This document shows, one piece after another, positions 53,401 to 64,000 of a stretch of DNA of 64,000 nucleotides. A program made the position numbers and the translations under genes. The stretch spans positions 62,001 to 126,000 of the forward strand of contig JASANG010002660.1 in NCBI GenBank assembly GCA_030248215.1, read 5' to 3'. The stretch comes from Enoplolaimus lenunculus (Eukaryota > Nematoda > Enoplea > Enoplida > Thoracostomopsidae). Position 1 is the stretch's first letter; each line of letters begins with the position of its first letter. The notes beneath the pieces were generated by a model. It worked only from the letters and a program-made list of their open reading frames with translations. It searched no databases and was not told where the DNA came from.

Positions 53401-54180
53401 TTAATGTTTTTTCGATATTAATTCCTTCTTCGCGAAAGTTTCATTATCTGAATTGCGGGAACGTATAAATTGAAGCCAGAAGTCGGATATCTGTACAAGA
53501 TTCTAAATCCGAACCTTTTCTTAAACATCGGTTTATATTAATATCTTAGGAGTTCGACTCATACATTGGCAATACAAACCTGTGAATTTCAACATCTCAT
53601 ATTGAAACTTTTCGGTAGAGACGTCGTAAATTCCGCGTAGTCTGTTAAGTTGCCTTTGTAGAGGATGGCTGAGTCCAAGGGATGTAACTCCGCTAAATCG
53701 TCATTACTGAGCTTTTCCTGTCTTAAGCCGAAGTAAAAGAGGGGGCGCAGAAGTTTATGCAATACTAGGGGCAAAAGATCAGTTTGGCGGATCTTTCGAA
53801 TGAAAGATCTATTTAGACAGATTTTTCCATAAATGATCTACATAGGCAGATCGTTCTTGGGGGGGGGGGGGTGGAATCGGTTTGTTACGCTATAATATTG
53901 CAATAAATTGTGTTAAATCTGGAGTGTCAGTTTGTGTTTGGGGAACGTTTTTTGGGAGGGGTTGAGAAATAAATACCAGATTTTGCGTACATTTCAGATT
54001 GCGGCAGAAGTCGCAGCGCCGTTGTCGAAAACAGACAGTATTGTCATAGTTGGCAGTGATGGCGTCGGAAGTAAAGATGCACCGGAAATGGCACAACTTC
54101 GAACAACAAGTCTTTCTTCCGCAGCTCATGTAATACCGGATAACGATATACCAGACCTCTTGCTCAACGCTGTAGGTTGA
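47371..54180 (+). CDS. FLOT2: Flotillin-2 (reggie-1), complete, 10 exons
   Basis: Membrane scaffold of the SPFH/prohibitin superfamily that hetero-oligomerises with flotillin-1 in cholesterol-rich microdomains on the cytoplasmic face. The spliced exons give 427 residues; human FLOT2 has 428. The start is fixed by MGN...GPNEVLVVSG, matching human MGNCHTVGPNEALVVSG, so Gly2 is available for myristoylation. The SPFH domain (about 1-190) includes ISLEVMTLNPRCDQVETASG and RRMGMQIVSFTIKDISD. The coiled flotillin domain (190-365) includes KELIAEVKLPAEAEAYRI and MKAEAFKLYGE. The C-terminal part starts IAAEVAAPLSKTDSIVIVG. Cysteines corresponding to human Cys4, Cys19 and Cys20 are absent. An out-of-frame ATG lies 7 bases upstream of the start. 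ATTAAA occurs about 10 bases after the stop and could serve as a variant polyadenylation signal. Confidence 0.95.
47906..47987 (+). CDS. FLOT2: FLOT2 exon 2
   Basis: Encodes KYISGGWTSVTWGMSDVQ, matching human QYVFGGWAWAWWCISDTQ. Phase 1 in, phase 2 out. Confidence 0.92.
48383..48490. repeat. GC-rich imperfect repeat in FLOT2 intron 2
   Basis: ggcacccggg/ttggccc-type units in an otherwise AT-rich intron. Confidence 0.4.
48642..48738 (+). CDS. FLOT2: FLOT2 exon 3
   Basis: Encodes RISLEVMTLNPRCDQVETAS, almost identical to the human segment. Phase 2 in, phase 0 out. Confidence 0.97.
49303..49420 (+). CDS. FLOT2: FLOT2 exon 4
   Basis: Encodes ACEQFLGKPIDHIEWCLLQT and LEGHLTAILG, matching human ACEQFLGKNVQDIKNVVLQT. 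Phase 1 out. Confidence 0.96.
49574..49806 (+). CDS. FLOT2: FLOT2 exon 5
   Basis: Encodes LTVEAICYDRNRFAESVRKV, IVSFTIKDISDDVGYLDSLG and IGVAEANRDAEIK. The acceptor is cattcaag, chosen by phase and similarity. The donor is gttaga. Confidence 0.95.
50631..50750 (+). CDS. FLOT2: FLOT2 exon 6
   Basis: Encodes ETFCDRELMGVRFETNSRIA and FEMQKAIFDMELNEE, corresponding to human ECKKEMLDVKFMADTKIA and onward. Phase 0. Confidence 0.93.
51293..51373 (+). CDS. FLOT2: FLOT2 exon 7
   Basis: Encodes KAKVELAYSLQAARESQKIC and HEEMQIE, matching human AEAQLAYELQGAREQQKIRQ. The donor gtttat is weak. About four residues present in human between this exon and exon 6 are not accounted for. Confidence 0.88.
51924..52057 (+). 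CDS. FLOT2: FLOT2 exon 8
   Basis: Encodes VVERRKHIAVQEKEAIRKEK and LPAEAEAYRIKIIGDGK, matching human VVQRKKQIAVEAQEILRTDK. Phase 2 out. Confidence 0.95.
52450..52590. repeat. TTAGGC-type repeat patch in FLOT2 intron 8
   Basis: Degenerate taggtttagg/aaacctaa units, with a tandem cttaactSttggctSa duplication. Confidence 0.4.
52669..52852 (+). CDS. FLOT2: FLOT2 exon 9
   Basis: Encodes IGASDAEVAVMVGQAEAKAM and RMKAEAFKLYGETAVKAI. The donor after CTCA at 52853 (gtaatg) is preferred. Read-through would add MTFFTEINSV and stop, dropping the conserved C-terminus. Confidence 0.92.
53859..53873. repeat. Poly-G tract
   Basis: About 14 consecutive G in FLOT2 intron 9; length is likely uncertain. Confidence 0.8.
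53998..54180 (+). CDS. FLOT2: FLOT2 exon 10 with stop
   Basis: Encodes IAAEVAAPLSKTDSIVIVGS and ends LLNAVG, then TGA at 54178-54180. The first part matches human IAAKIAAPLTKVDEIVVLSG. Confidence 0.93.
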   Translation: MAAEVAAPLSKTDSIVIVGSDGVGSKDAPEMAQLRTTSLSSAAHVIPDNDIPDLLLNAVG

Positions 54181-54446
54181 TATGTTCACATTAAACGAAT
54201 CTCTGTTGGTGTGTAGTGCTATAGTAATTTGAACCTTATCTGCTATATTTATGATGTAACAACGTTTTGAGTTGTCTTGTACTATTTACTTTTAGCAAAA
54301 GTTGTTTTTGTTATGCTATGTTATTTACTTGTTTGGATACTTTGCTCGTTCCCGCGATAAAAGCTGACTTCGTTGACCGAGGGGCGCTTGCCGAAGATTT
54401 GTCCGTTTTCGAATTTGGTGTCTTGTGTGGAATAGATTGACGTGAT

Positions 54447-54833
54447 GTGCTGTGCAGTTGTATGGCAGCTATGATTATTGCGTTCGCCGCCACAGTTAGG
54501 CATAAGACACGATCGGATGCTAGTAATTCGGTACCACACCGCACAGGGGAAGTTGTACGACGGATGACATTAAAATTTTATGAAAAGTTAAAATGTATAG
54601 CGCCACCCTTACCGGTTAGGTTAATACAGGATGCGTTGGAGCTTAACGGAACCATTCTGAGCACAAGACAGAGTGTCCGAATATTGCGCAGAAGAAAGTG
54701 TCCTGACCGTTCAACGATGACGGGCGGTTACTTGCTAAAAGCGCTGTTCGGCTTATACCGTGCTATATTTTCCGTAACTGTGTTGCAATGGTTTTACTTT
54801 TGTTTGTTGCTTTTTTGCTGTATTGTTTTGTAG
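54447..54833 (+). other. Unrecognised 128-residue open frame
   Basis: An open frame 3' of FLOT2, with a basic stretch (VRILRRRKCPDRSTM) and a hydrophobic end (LQWFYFCLLLFCCIVL). No family recognised, no introns or neighbours to support it. It could be an exon of an unannotated gene or chance. Confidence 0.15.
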
Positions 54834-54850
54834 TTTAAATAGTTTCCATC

Positions 54851-55223
54851 CAGGGTGCAATCGGAATTACAATTTACCGGAACCGGAATTTGAAAATTTT
54901 ACCGGAACCGGAAAGTGAAAAATGCATTTTACCAAAAATTTCATTTTAATCTTATTTTTTGCTCGATTATTTGTGAAATAACCTTAGTCGAACATAGGTA
55001 TTTATTTTATTTGTTGTATTTTAGATTTTCATCATCGACTGAAGTGAAATCCACCATCAATGGCTTATAGTCGGAGTACAAGTGGCTTTCAAAAGAGATT
55101 CTTAAAAATTAGCAAAGTTAAGAAAACGGCCAAATTATAACACCGGAATTTTTAGATCCGGTAAAAATTTACCGGAACCGGAAGGTGAAAAAATGCCGGA
55201 ACCGGAATTCCGGTTGCACCCTG
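54851..55223. mobile_element. hAT-type MITE, 373 bp
   Basis: Ends CAGGGTGCAATCGGAATT and AATTCCGGTTGCACCCTG are inverted. They are flanked on both sides by TTCCATC (54844-54850, 55224-55230). The interior is rich in accggaaccgga. Related fragments: 25790-25850 and 5528. Confidence 0.8.
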
Positions 55224-55775
55224 TTCCATCACAAAATGTGTAATGAATATGCAATTATTTCTCTTGTATAATCCTTTTGAACTTAATAGCTGTTGTCAGG
55301 ACTCATACGTACATACTGCTTGGACCAAAACTTTGATTAAAATTTTTGTTTAACGCCGTTTTCAGTTCTGACGATACTGAATTCTGCGAGCACGTTTTGC
55401 TTCTCTAAACTCGTTTATGGCCGGTTACTGTGTGACTGCTGTTTAAGACCGATTTTTAATATCTCAAAACTCTAAAACATGTATTATAACCTTGTGGCAT
55501 TGATTATAATAGAGAATTTTGCCAGACTGCACAATTTACACTTCTGACGGCCATTTTAAATAAGTTTGTTGATCGAACTATTAAACGAAAACTACGTTTT
55601 TACAGTGTAAAGTTCTGTGATATATTTATGCTAATCATGAGTTATAGTTCAATTTCTATGTGTTAACAAATTAGAACAGTTTGTATCATATTTTTTTGAA
55701 AGTTTGCATAATTCGTTACGTATCATGTATAACACATTCCGCTTATTTTGGTGTTTATATTACTTGCACAACAAA

Positions 55776-56676
55776 ACTAGAAAAAAATGCTCAGCACTTG
55801 AGCAAAAAGGGATATGTTTCATATTCCTATTAAAAGTATGGTAAACTAGATCAGCACATTCGCTTGATGTAACCTGGAAAAGTATTAAGAAACAATAGCT
55901 GCCAAAATCATGCCAATTATTAATTTTTCTGAAACATCTTGCGGACAGCAAATCTATTTCTAACATTGAAGTTTTTGACAGGATTTGTTAGCAATTTTCA
56001 GAAATTCCTTAGGGTCGCAGAGACATGGCTGAGGTATACCGCTCTTTGATTTTGCAAGTTAATCGATGTTGCCAGAATACGGTGCAATTTGTGAGCGTCA
56101 ATAGTCGTGACTATGCAGTGAAACAGATAAATAACTCTGGTGGGAAATGCGCATTTATATAATTTGTTACTAAGGTAAAAAATCGAGTAAACTCAAAAGT
56201 CACTTATAAGTGGAGTCTTTTTTAAAGCATCAATTGCAATTCGTTTTGTGACTTCTGTTCAAGAAAGTATCTAACAAAATTGGTCATCAAAACTCTAACA
56301 GCCATTATGTCGCCACACAATGCTCTTATGAAATTCAATTAACTATGGTAATACAAAGCCATAGGTAAATTTAATACGTTTTGTAGAGAACTTCAATATA
56401 CGTTCATGGATTCCAAGCTACATCTGTCTACATTTCAGAAATAATTTCGCTTTGCATTCAAGAAAAGCATCTGTTTCTTACAAAAAAATATTACAGAAAT
56501 TTTGCTGTCCGCAATATGTTTCAGAAAAATTAATAATTGGCATGATTTTGGCAGCTATTGTTTCTTAATACTTTTCCAGGTTACATCAAGCGAATGTGCT
56601 GATCTAGTTTACCATACTTTTAATAGGAATATGAAACATATCCCTTTTTGCTCAAGTGCTGAGCATTTTTTCTAGT
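55776..56676. repeat. Foldback segment, copy 2
   Basis: Starts ACTAGAAAAAAATGCTCAGC and ends in its inverse; 901 bp, nearly identical to 10487-11382. Confidence 0.85.
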
Positions 56677-56734
56677 TTCAACCGCTTTACCAAGCTGCTG
56701 CATTAATCCATGGGGTGACATCGTCCGTTGCGGT

Positions 56735-58659
56735 GAAGCTAACCGTTTGTGTGAAAGCAACCCTTGGGCTGAAACCGACCGTTGAGGTGAAACCAGCCGT
56801 TAGGGTGAAACTAACCTCTGGGGCAAAATTAACCGCTGGGGTGAAACGAACCGTTGGGGCAAAACCAACCGTTGGGGTGAAACCAACTGTTGGAGTGAAA
56901 CCAACCGTTGGGATGAAACCGACCGTTGAGGAAAAACCAACCGTTGGGGTGAAACCAATCGTGGGGTGAAATCAACCGTTGGGTGAAATCAACCGTTGGG
57001 CTGAAACCAACCGTTGGGTTGAAACCAACCGTTAGGGTGAAACCAACCGTTGGGGTGAAACGACCGCTGGGGTGAAACCGACCGTTGGGATGAAACCGAC
57101 CGTTGGGGTGAAACCAATGGTTAGGGTGAAACCAATCGTTGGGGTGAAACCAATCGTTGGGGTGAAACCAACCGTTGGGGTAAAACCAACCGTTGGAGTG
57201 AAACCAACCGTTGCGGTCAACCGTTGGGTTAAAACCAACCATTTGGCTGAAACCAACCGTTGGGGTGAAAACGACCGTTGGTGTGAAACCAACCATTTGG
57301 GTAAAACCAACCGTTAGGATTAAACCAATCGTTGGGGTGAAACCAATCGTTGGAGTGAAACCAACCGTTGACGTGAAGCCAACCGTTGAGGTGAAACCAA
57401 CCGTTGACGTGAAACCAACCGTTGGGGCGAAACCAACTGTTGGAGTGAAACCAACCGTTGGGGTGAAACCAACCGTTGGGGTGAAACCAACCGTTGTGGT
57501 GAAACCAACCGTTGGGGTGAAACCGACCGTTAGGATGAAACCAATCGTTGGGGTGAAACCAATCGTTGGAGTGAAACCAACCTTTGGGGTGAAGCCCACC
57601 GTTGGGGTAAAACCAACCGTTGGTGTGAAACCAACCGTTGAGGTGAATCCAACCGTTGGGGTGAAACCAACCGTTGGGGTAAAGCTAACCGTTGGGGTGA
57701 AACCGACTGTTGGGGTGAGACCAACCGTTGGGGTGAAACCAACCGTTGGGGTGAAACCAACCGTTGGGGTAAAACCAACCGTTGGGGTGGAACCGACTGG
57801 TGGGGTGAAACCATCCGTTGGGGTGAAACCATCCGTTGGGGTGAAGCCAACCGTTGGGGTAAAACCAACCGTTCAGCGGAAACCAACCGTTGGGGCAAAA
57901 CCAACCGTTGGGGTGAAACCAACCGTTGGGGTGAAACCAACCGTTGGGGCAAAACCAACCGTTGGGGAGAAACGACTGTTGGGGTGAAACCAACCGTTGG
58001 GGTGAAACCAACCGTTGGGGCAAAACCAACCGTTGGGTCAAAACCAACCGTTGGGGTGAAACCAACCGTTGGGGTGAAACCAACCGTTGGGGTGAAACCA
58101 ACCGTTGAGGTGAAACCAACCGTTGGGGAGAAACCGACTGTTGGGGTGAAACCAACCGTTGGGGTGAAACCAACCGTTGGGGCAAAACCAACCGTTGGGT
58201 CAAAACCAACCGTTGGGGTGAAACCAACCGTTGGGGTGAAACCAACCGTTGAGGTGAAACCAACCGTTGGGGAGAAACCGACTGTTGGGGTGAAACCAAC
58301 CGTTGGGGTGAAACCAACCGTTGGGGCAAAACCAACCGTTGTGGCAAAACCAACCGTTGGGGCAAAACCAACCGTTGGGGTGAAACCAGCCGTTGGGGTG
58401 AAACCAACCGTTGGGGTGAAACCAACCGTTGGGGTAAAACCGACTGTTGGGGTGAAACCACCCGTTGGGGTGAAACCAACCGTTGGGGCAAAACCAACCG
58501 TTGGGGTGAAACCAACCGTTGGGGTGAAACCAGGGGTGAAACCAACCGTTGGGGTGAAACCAACCGTTGGGGTGAAACCAACCGTTGGGGTGAAACCAAC
58601 CTTTGGGGTGAAACCGACTGTTGGGGTGAAACCAACCGTTGGGGTGAAACCAACCGTAA
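56735..58659. repeat. 18-bp minisatellite, inverted copy, about 107 units
   Basis: Unit on the + strand GTTGGGGTGAAACCAACC. It contains an internal duplicated block (about 57970-58310) with repeated gggtcaaaaccaacc and gttgaggtgaaacc variants. Confidence 0.95.
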
Positions 58660-58960
58660 GCTCTATAAAGTGGTGAAAGTTATAATCGTAAAATTACATA
58701 GCTAACGTGTAAAAACTGTTGAACCAAAATGAAAAATTTCGTGCACTTTCTGTAAGGTGTTTTTTGACCGTAACTATTGAAGACCACACTGGTTTGCAAA
58801 ATCCTTTGGCACAAATATTCCCTACGTACCAGGATACCAGTGTACAAAATTTAAACGATACCGGTCTGATATTACTTGAGCACCAACATGCGAACTAAAC
58901 TGAAAATACGCGATGAGATGCGCGAATCATATATATGAACACTATCGTGTTCATATGATT

Positions 58961-60188
58961 ATCATTGCAACGCTGCATATACTAAGACCGTTTACTTGTT
59001 AAACAAACTGGTGAACATTTTCAAATGAGTGTACTGAAAGCTCAGAGCAGCGTAATAAGATTTTTTAACTCTTTGTTTACTTGGATACGTCTTGATGAGT
59101 TGAACGTAGAATGAGGTACTGACTTGATTCAAAACCTTAAAACATGCCGTTGTATGAGTTTACTTACAGTACGTTATAGAGAGAGAATACCTCATTTTGA
59201 CTCAGCGTTTTAACACGTACTTCGCATCAAATTTAGCAAACTTGTGGACAATTGCATATCTGGTATTGGTCCAGGCTTTATTAATTTTGGATTGTATTGT
59301 TTTTGAGCGGTTAATTGTAATTTGTGGTACTGTTTGTTTTCCTGGCATTTCAGGATGTGGTTTTCAAAAAATATATGCTTTGATTTGATATATTGAGCTT
59401 AATTTACTATATTAGAAGTTGTTTTCGGCGGAGATACGGAATATGGACCCACTAGGAATTTAATAAAAAATAGTTCATTTGATAGATTTCGGCGAGCGGA
59501 GTTCAACGGTGCCATTTTTAACGCTGCAGAGTCCCAGGTTCAATAGTTATGACCCTTTAAATTTAAACTTTTGACCATATAAAACATGTACAAACAAGTA
59601 ACAACATTCAAATTGTGTAAGGAATAAACCTGGTTAAACTTATATTTTACGGTCAGGTGAATGATTGATCATTCCTGTTTCAATGTCTGCGTGTTTGCTT
59701 TATAATTTCTAGAGCCATAACTTTTGAACCATTGGTCATGTAGGTATAAAAATGGTGCCGTTGATTTCAGCTTGTCGAGACCTGTAGAATGGATCACTTT
59801 TTATCAAAATCATAAAGGGGTCCAGATTCCGTCCTCCGCGGTTGTTTTCTGCTTTGCACGATGCTCTTTTATGGCTGTGAATATATAATAGATACATGTC
59901 ATGTATATATCAGACATGCAGTTTATGAGTATCACCACCACGTGTTTAAACGAAAATTATTCAATGATTCATATTCTATGTATAACTTTTGGAATGTTAA
60001 CACTAAATTTATAACAGTCAATTTTATGTACAGCCAGCAAAAACATTTGAATCGGAAGTAAGTTTAATAGCAATTTCTTATTTCTGTGACTTTGACATTG
60101 AATATGTTACCTTACTGCAGTGTTAACATAGGAGGTCCACATGGCGGAAATAAAAGCTAACAATCGAGACTGATGAGCCCCTTATGTC
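58961..60188. other. Intergenic, nothing recognised
   Basis: AT-rich sequence with only short frames; no repeat family or RNA that I can support. Confidence 0.5.
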
Positions 60189-60527
60189 ATGTTTATGTTC
60201 ATACAAATAGATGCGGGTACCGAGAAGAATACGGTAACATTAAAACGAAAACCGCCTGGTTACCCGTTTGCAATTAGTATGGAAACGAAAAACCCACTGT
60301 CAGCAAATCTTACCTTGCTTGCTCGATGCGGGTTTCCCTGCACACGCGAGCCGCTTGGTTTACTTGTTAAACAAGTTCTCGATAATGCCGGTATTAGTCC
60401 CCAATTTTTCAAGATAACAGACCTATGCATGACTGGTTTTATTGCTTTGAATCGCTCCACGCCGAACTTAATACGCGAAGATAGTAACCATTTACCACGA
60501 GCACGGGCATTCATCTCAGTGTTATAG
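60189..60527 (+). other. Unrecognised 112-residue open frame
   Basis: No family recognised. It ends inside the dispersed repeat shared with 6487, which argues against a real gene. Confidence 0.12.
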
Positions 60528-60532
60528 TACCT

Positions 60533-60790
60533 ACGGAAAATGGATGCCCTTAGAAGGAACATGGGCCAAACAAATACGTATTGTAACTGAACGCTCCATT
60601 ACATAAACATAGAATAATGGAATAGGGACGTTATTAAAGTGTTAAAAATGCATCGGCGGGAGACGTTAAGCTTTTTCACGTAAACACTTTGGATACCTTG
60701 GGCCGTTCAGGGAAGAATTGTGAGCTACGTTGTGACATTTGAATGCAATATAGTATTACATTTGAATTAATTATCCGGCTTCGATTCCGG
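60533..60790. repeat. Dispersed repeat, uninterrupted copy of 6487-7015
   Basis: Same landmarks as 6487-7015 without the 228-bp insertion, which lets the insertion there be delimited. Confidence 0.65.
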
Positions 60791-61295
60791 CAAGCGTTTT
60801 ATGATTGCTTTGCTTTGTGCGTAGATTTACGATTTTTCGCTGAAAGCTTGGTCATAAGATGTATTGCATACCATAGATGGAAGTGTGGCATGGGGCGGTT
60901 TGAAGTTCGCCGCCTCATGGAGAACAATATGTATCTAAAAGTTTTATGTCAACAAATATCTCTATTACGCCGCTTGGAAATTCAGCTTAAATTTTTACTG
61001 AATAAATAAAAGTCCCGAGACGATAGCTTATTTGCATAAAAAATATGGCTGCCATACTTTCATATATATGCAATACTTTTGGTAGTAATTAGGGTGTAAA
61101 CTGACAGTAAAAATAACGGAAACGAATAGTGATCAAAATAACGGAAATGGAAAACGAATATTGAAGTATAAAAGTTTCAAAGATACGTTATTTGCTACAG
61201 CTTTGTAAAACTTTAAGAACAAATAGCGGATGCATCGAAATTTTTAAGATTTTGGATGAATTTCTTAATTTTATTTAATTTTGAAAAATTGCAGC

Positions 61296-61735
61296 CAGGG
61301 TGTAAGCGGATATTCGTTTTCGGTAAAAATCAGTGTCCGTTTTCGTAATATAGAAATAACGGAAATTTTCGATACAGATATGCCGCAAGTTTTCTATATG
61401 ATACAAAAATTGGGAAATTCATCCAAAATCTTAAAAATTACGACGCATCATCCGTTTTTTTCTTTGAAATTTTAGAAAGCCAAGTAGATATTTGTACGTC
61501 TGAATTGTGTTGACAGTGAATTAAAACATCTTTCAAGCTTTAATATTTCAATATCCATTTTCCGTTTCCGTTATTCTGATAGCTCTGCGTTTGTGTTATT
61601 TTTCTTATCTGTTTACATCATGATTGCAGTATACCTGTATAATATAAATACATTATTTAGAACTAATTTTGAACGTAAAAATAACAGAATTTTCGTTATT
61701 TCTATAACGGAAACGAATATCCGGTTACGCCGTGG
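61296..61735. mobile_element. hAT-like MITE with CAGGGTGTAAGCGGATATTC end
   Basis: Left end CAGGGTGTAAGCGGATATTC is inversely similar to right end cgaatatccggttacgccgt. Partial relatives start at 61092 and 62175. No clear target duplication. Confidence 0.6.
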
Positions 61736-61814
61736 TACTGATACAATTTTCCCATGCAGTGTATAATTCTAAGTTAAGTTGTACTATATGAACTTTTCAC
61801 GAAAGTTTTGCTGC

Positions 61815-61886
61815 AGATGCGGTGGGGCTCGAACCCACGACGTACGTGTTACCGGACCGCTTTTCTAACCACGAGCTACGCAGCCA
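61815..61886 (-). repeat. tRNA-like sequence
   Basis: The minus strand starts GGCTGCGTAGCTCGTGGTTA and ends with a well-formed T arm GTGGGTTCGAGCCCCAC. The acceptor stem pairs only in its inner part, so a pseudogene or SINE head is likelier than a tRNA gene. A fragment of the same T arm occurs at 62068-62095. Confidence 0.5.
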
Positions 61887-62459
61887 TGCAAATTTTTTGC
61901 TACAATGGCTTTATATTCCGAGTTTGGTACTACAAAATACGTATATGAATACGCCGCGAATCCGTCTGACCTGGATATCGTCTCTCACATTTCCCAACCG
62001 ATACCGCTAAGTAATTCTAAGTTAAGCAGTAACTCATAGAGCCCTTCACGATAATTTGGCTGATGATGCTGTGGGGCTCGAACTCACGACGTGTACCTAC
62101 ATAAATTTGTGTTGACAAGTAAATTTTTTATTTTAGTGTTTATTTACATTGGAGCATGATAGTTTTGTTCTACTCAGGGTGCAAACGAATAAGTCGTAAA
62201 AATAAGGAAAACGGAAGTGGTTAGTGATCAAAATAACGGAAACGGGTATTGAAGTATAAAAGTTTCAAAGATGTTTTATTTTCCTTCCAACACAATTGAA
62301 GCATGCAAATATTCACCGGGTTTTCTAAAGCTTTATAGAAAAGCGCAGTTGCACCGAAAATTTGGGTTAATTTCGTAATTTTTATTTCATTTCGAACAAT
62401 AGCCGTCTATCTGCGATAAAAAAATTGGTGAGATATACGCGTGATTTACAAGTAATATT

Positions 62460-62950
62460 CAGCGTGCAAATAGAAAGTTGAGTTCGAAACCTTAAAGCGT
62501 ACTTAAAAGTTTTGAATGTACATTCCTAACGGTCAATGTTACTTTAAGGGGCGTAACAGTAGATTAAGCGTATTCCTAAACCTAAGCGTAAGCGTTGCAA
62601 AATGTGTTCTGACGCCTAAAGCCTAAGCAAAAAGTGTTCTGACGCCTAAAGCCTAAGCAAAAAGTGTAATTTAGAATCTAAAGCTACTTTTTTATGGACC
62701 CACCAGAAACCTGGACGCCCCCTAAAGTAACATTGGCATTCCTAAGTATAACCTTGCATTATCGCTCAAGCTTTTGATTTAAGACCAATAAACATTCAAT
62801 TTAACGAATAGTTGCAACACCGGATATATGTCAGTAACGAAGGGCGGCGGATGGCGGGTTATATATAAATAAGAGTCCGTAACCGAATAACAGGGGTACC
62901 TTGGAGAGGCCAAATAAATGTCAGCCCCCCCTCTTATTCGGCTCACTACA
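62460..62950. mobile_element. TIR element, GTAGNGACCCGAATAAGAGG family, copy 3, 5' truncated
   Basis: Right end ctcttattcggctcactac. The interior matches 39840-40106. It carries a nested MITE at 62533-62744. Confidence 0.6.
62533..62744. mobile_element. Nested CCAATGTTACTTT MITE with TTAGGC-complement units
   Basis: Left end caatgttactttaaggggcg; right end cgccccctaaagtaacattg. It has an internal 36-bp tandem repeat (gttctgacgcctaaagccta). CATTCCTAA lies near both ends as a probable target duplication. The same site is uninterrupted in the copy at 39672. Confidence 0.7.
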
Positions 62951-63057
62951 CTAATATTGCAGCTGACAAAGTTCTTGAATGACAAACAGATTAAAACCAG
63001 AGGTTTGTTTCCGAATTCGGCGGAAAATGCACCTCCAGCTCCGGTATAATTTTTTGC

Positions 63058-63420
63058 TGGAGGTTTCGGCAATTTCGATTGAGAATTTTTTTCGTATTTT
63101 TATAAAAGTTGTGAACTATACGGCAATTAAAATTCTTTACTTGTCACGATTCCTCAAACAACGATTTATATATCAGATTATTGTTGAGAGTGACAAAATT
63201 CAACATAATTATTATTTGACTCAGCTTGTTTTCCTCTTCGTGGAGGTTTCGGCAATATCGGTTGAGAACTTTTTTTTTGCATTTTTAAGAAAGTTGTGAA
63301 ATATATGGCAATTTAAAAATTTAATTGCCAAGATTCGTCATAAACAACGATTTATAGCAGATTATTGTTGAAAGTAGCAAAATTTGAACACGATTATTAT
63401 TTGCCTAAACATGTTTCCCC
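63058..63420. repeat. Tandem duplication, two units of about 181 bp
   Basis: Both units start gaggtttcggcaat and contain caacgatttata and cagattattgttga. The start of the window (about 15-60) resembles the first part of the unit. Confidence 0.75.
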
Positions 63421-64000
63421 TCTGATTCTGAATTAGACGAAATATTTTTTGACCTCCGGCTGTGATTTTAGCCACCGCTGGTTGCTCCTTGGTGACAGTG
63501 TCGTGATCCAACTTTACTTCACTATTTTGACGATTATATCAGTAACATCTATCTTAAATTTTCAACAGTTATTTATCATTTCTGTTCGATTTAAACTTTA
63601 AGGCTGCTACGGTCATCATCACAAACCTGGCTTTTAGAAACGGAAACGAGGCTATACACACTAGATTTAATTTAGCCACCACACCGTCGTCGTTCTGTCT
63701 TATCAAATTTTACTATCGACCATTTTGCGAGACTATAAAACCATTGGAATACTCTCTCAGTGTCTCATTTGATTGCTATATATATGTATGGTTTATCGTC
63801 CGGAATAATGGTAGTCTTCTTGTTGGAAGGGTGGTAAGAAAATCCAATATATATGCTGATTTTACTACTTTACTAGAATGTATCTGGATCTGTTTAATTC
63901 GTTTTGATGTTGTAATAAAATTGGCAGTCAGAAACCAAAGAAGGAAATGGACGACGAAATGTAGAAAAGTAGGCGTAGTGGAATTGTGTGATGAATTTCG

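Larger units (their letters stand above)
55776..58958 (-). mobile_element. Composite satellite-bearing element, copy 2 (inverted)
   Basis: Read on the minus strand it has the same order as 8095-11382: TCATATGAACACGATAG hairpin end at 58958, unique flank, 18-bp minisatellite (56735-58659), then the 901-bp foldback (55776-56676) ending CTAGT. The unique flanks are nearly identical to copy 1. Confidence 0.7.

Noticed and set aside
56715-58676. Long open frames in the inverted array (up to 322 residues)
   Set aside because: Same period effect; no start context, introns or conservation.
61815-61886. Functional tRNA gene
   Set aside because: The T arm is good, but the acceptor stem pairs only partly and a second fragment lies nearby, as in a dispersed repeat.

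Overview
The window is nuclear DNA from an intron-rich, AT-rich invertebrate animal. Two genes are recognisable, both on the + strand. The first is an ABCC1/MRP1-type full ABC transporter. Its 33 exons lie between 326 and 40405, the 5' end is off the left edge, and the exons give about 1,520 codons in one continuous phase. The second is a complete flotillin-2 gene, with 10 exons between 47371 and 54180 giving 427 codons. Exons were placed by protein similarity to the family, GT..AG borders and exact phase continuity. Acceptors are short (tttcag, ttttag) with little polypyrimidine tract. TTAGGC-type short repeats, the nematode telomere motif, are scattered through the introns, but many belong to small transposons. 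A nematode-like or other protostome origin is possible, not shown.

Layout. 1-326: intron at the left edge. 326-40405: the transporter gene, whose introns hold most of the repeat content. They contain hAT-, piggyBac- and Tc1/mariner-type MITEs, a LINE remnant, an 18-bp minisatellite inside a 3.3-kb composite element (8095-11382), a very uniform 51-bp satellite (13515-15565), a foldback element, and a young non-autonomous LTR element with 5-bp target duplication (32047-35389). 40406-47370: intergenic, with a 2.3-kb TIR element, a 153-bp tandem array and three tRNA-like sequences. 47371-54180: flotillin-2. 54181-64000: no recognised gene; it holds a hAT-type MITE, an inverted second copy of the composite satellite element (55776-58958), tRNA-like fragments and TIR elements.

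The two genes are not an operon and have no evident joint pathway. The transporter is a plasma-membrane export pump for organic anions and glutathione conjugates, and flotillin-2 is a membrane-microdomain scaffold. The most unusual items are: the composite satellite-bearing element, present twice in opposite orientation, with ends that look Helitron-like (5' TC plus hairpin; 3' hairpin then CTAGT); three separate tandem micro-duplications that copy a piece of an exon together with its splice site; and a flotillin-2 that keeps the myristoylation glycine but has none of the usual palmitoylation cysteines.
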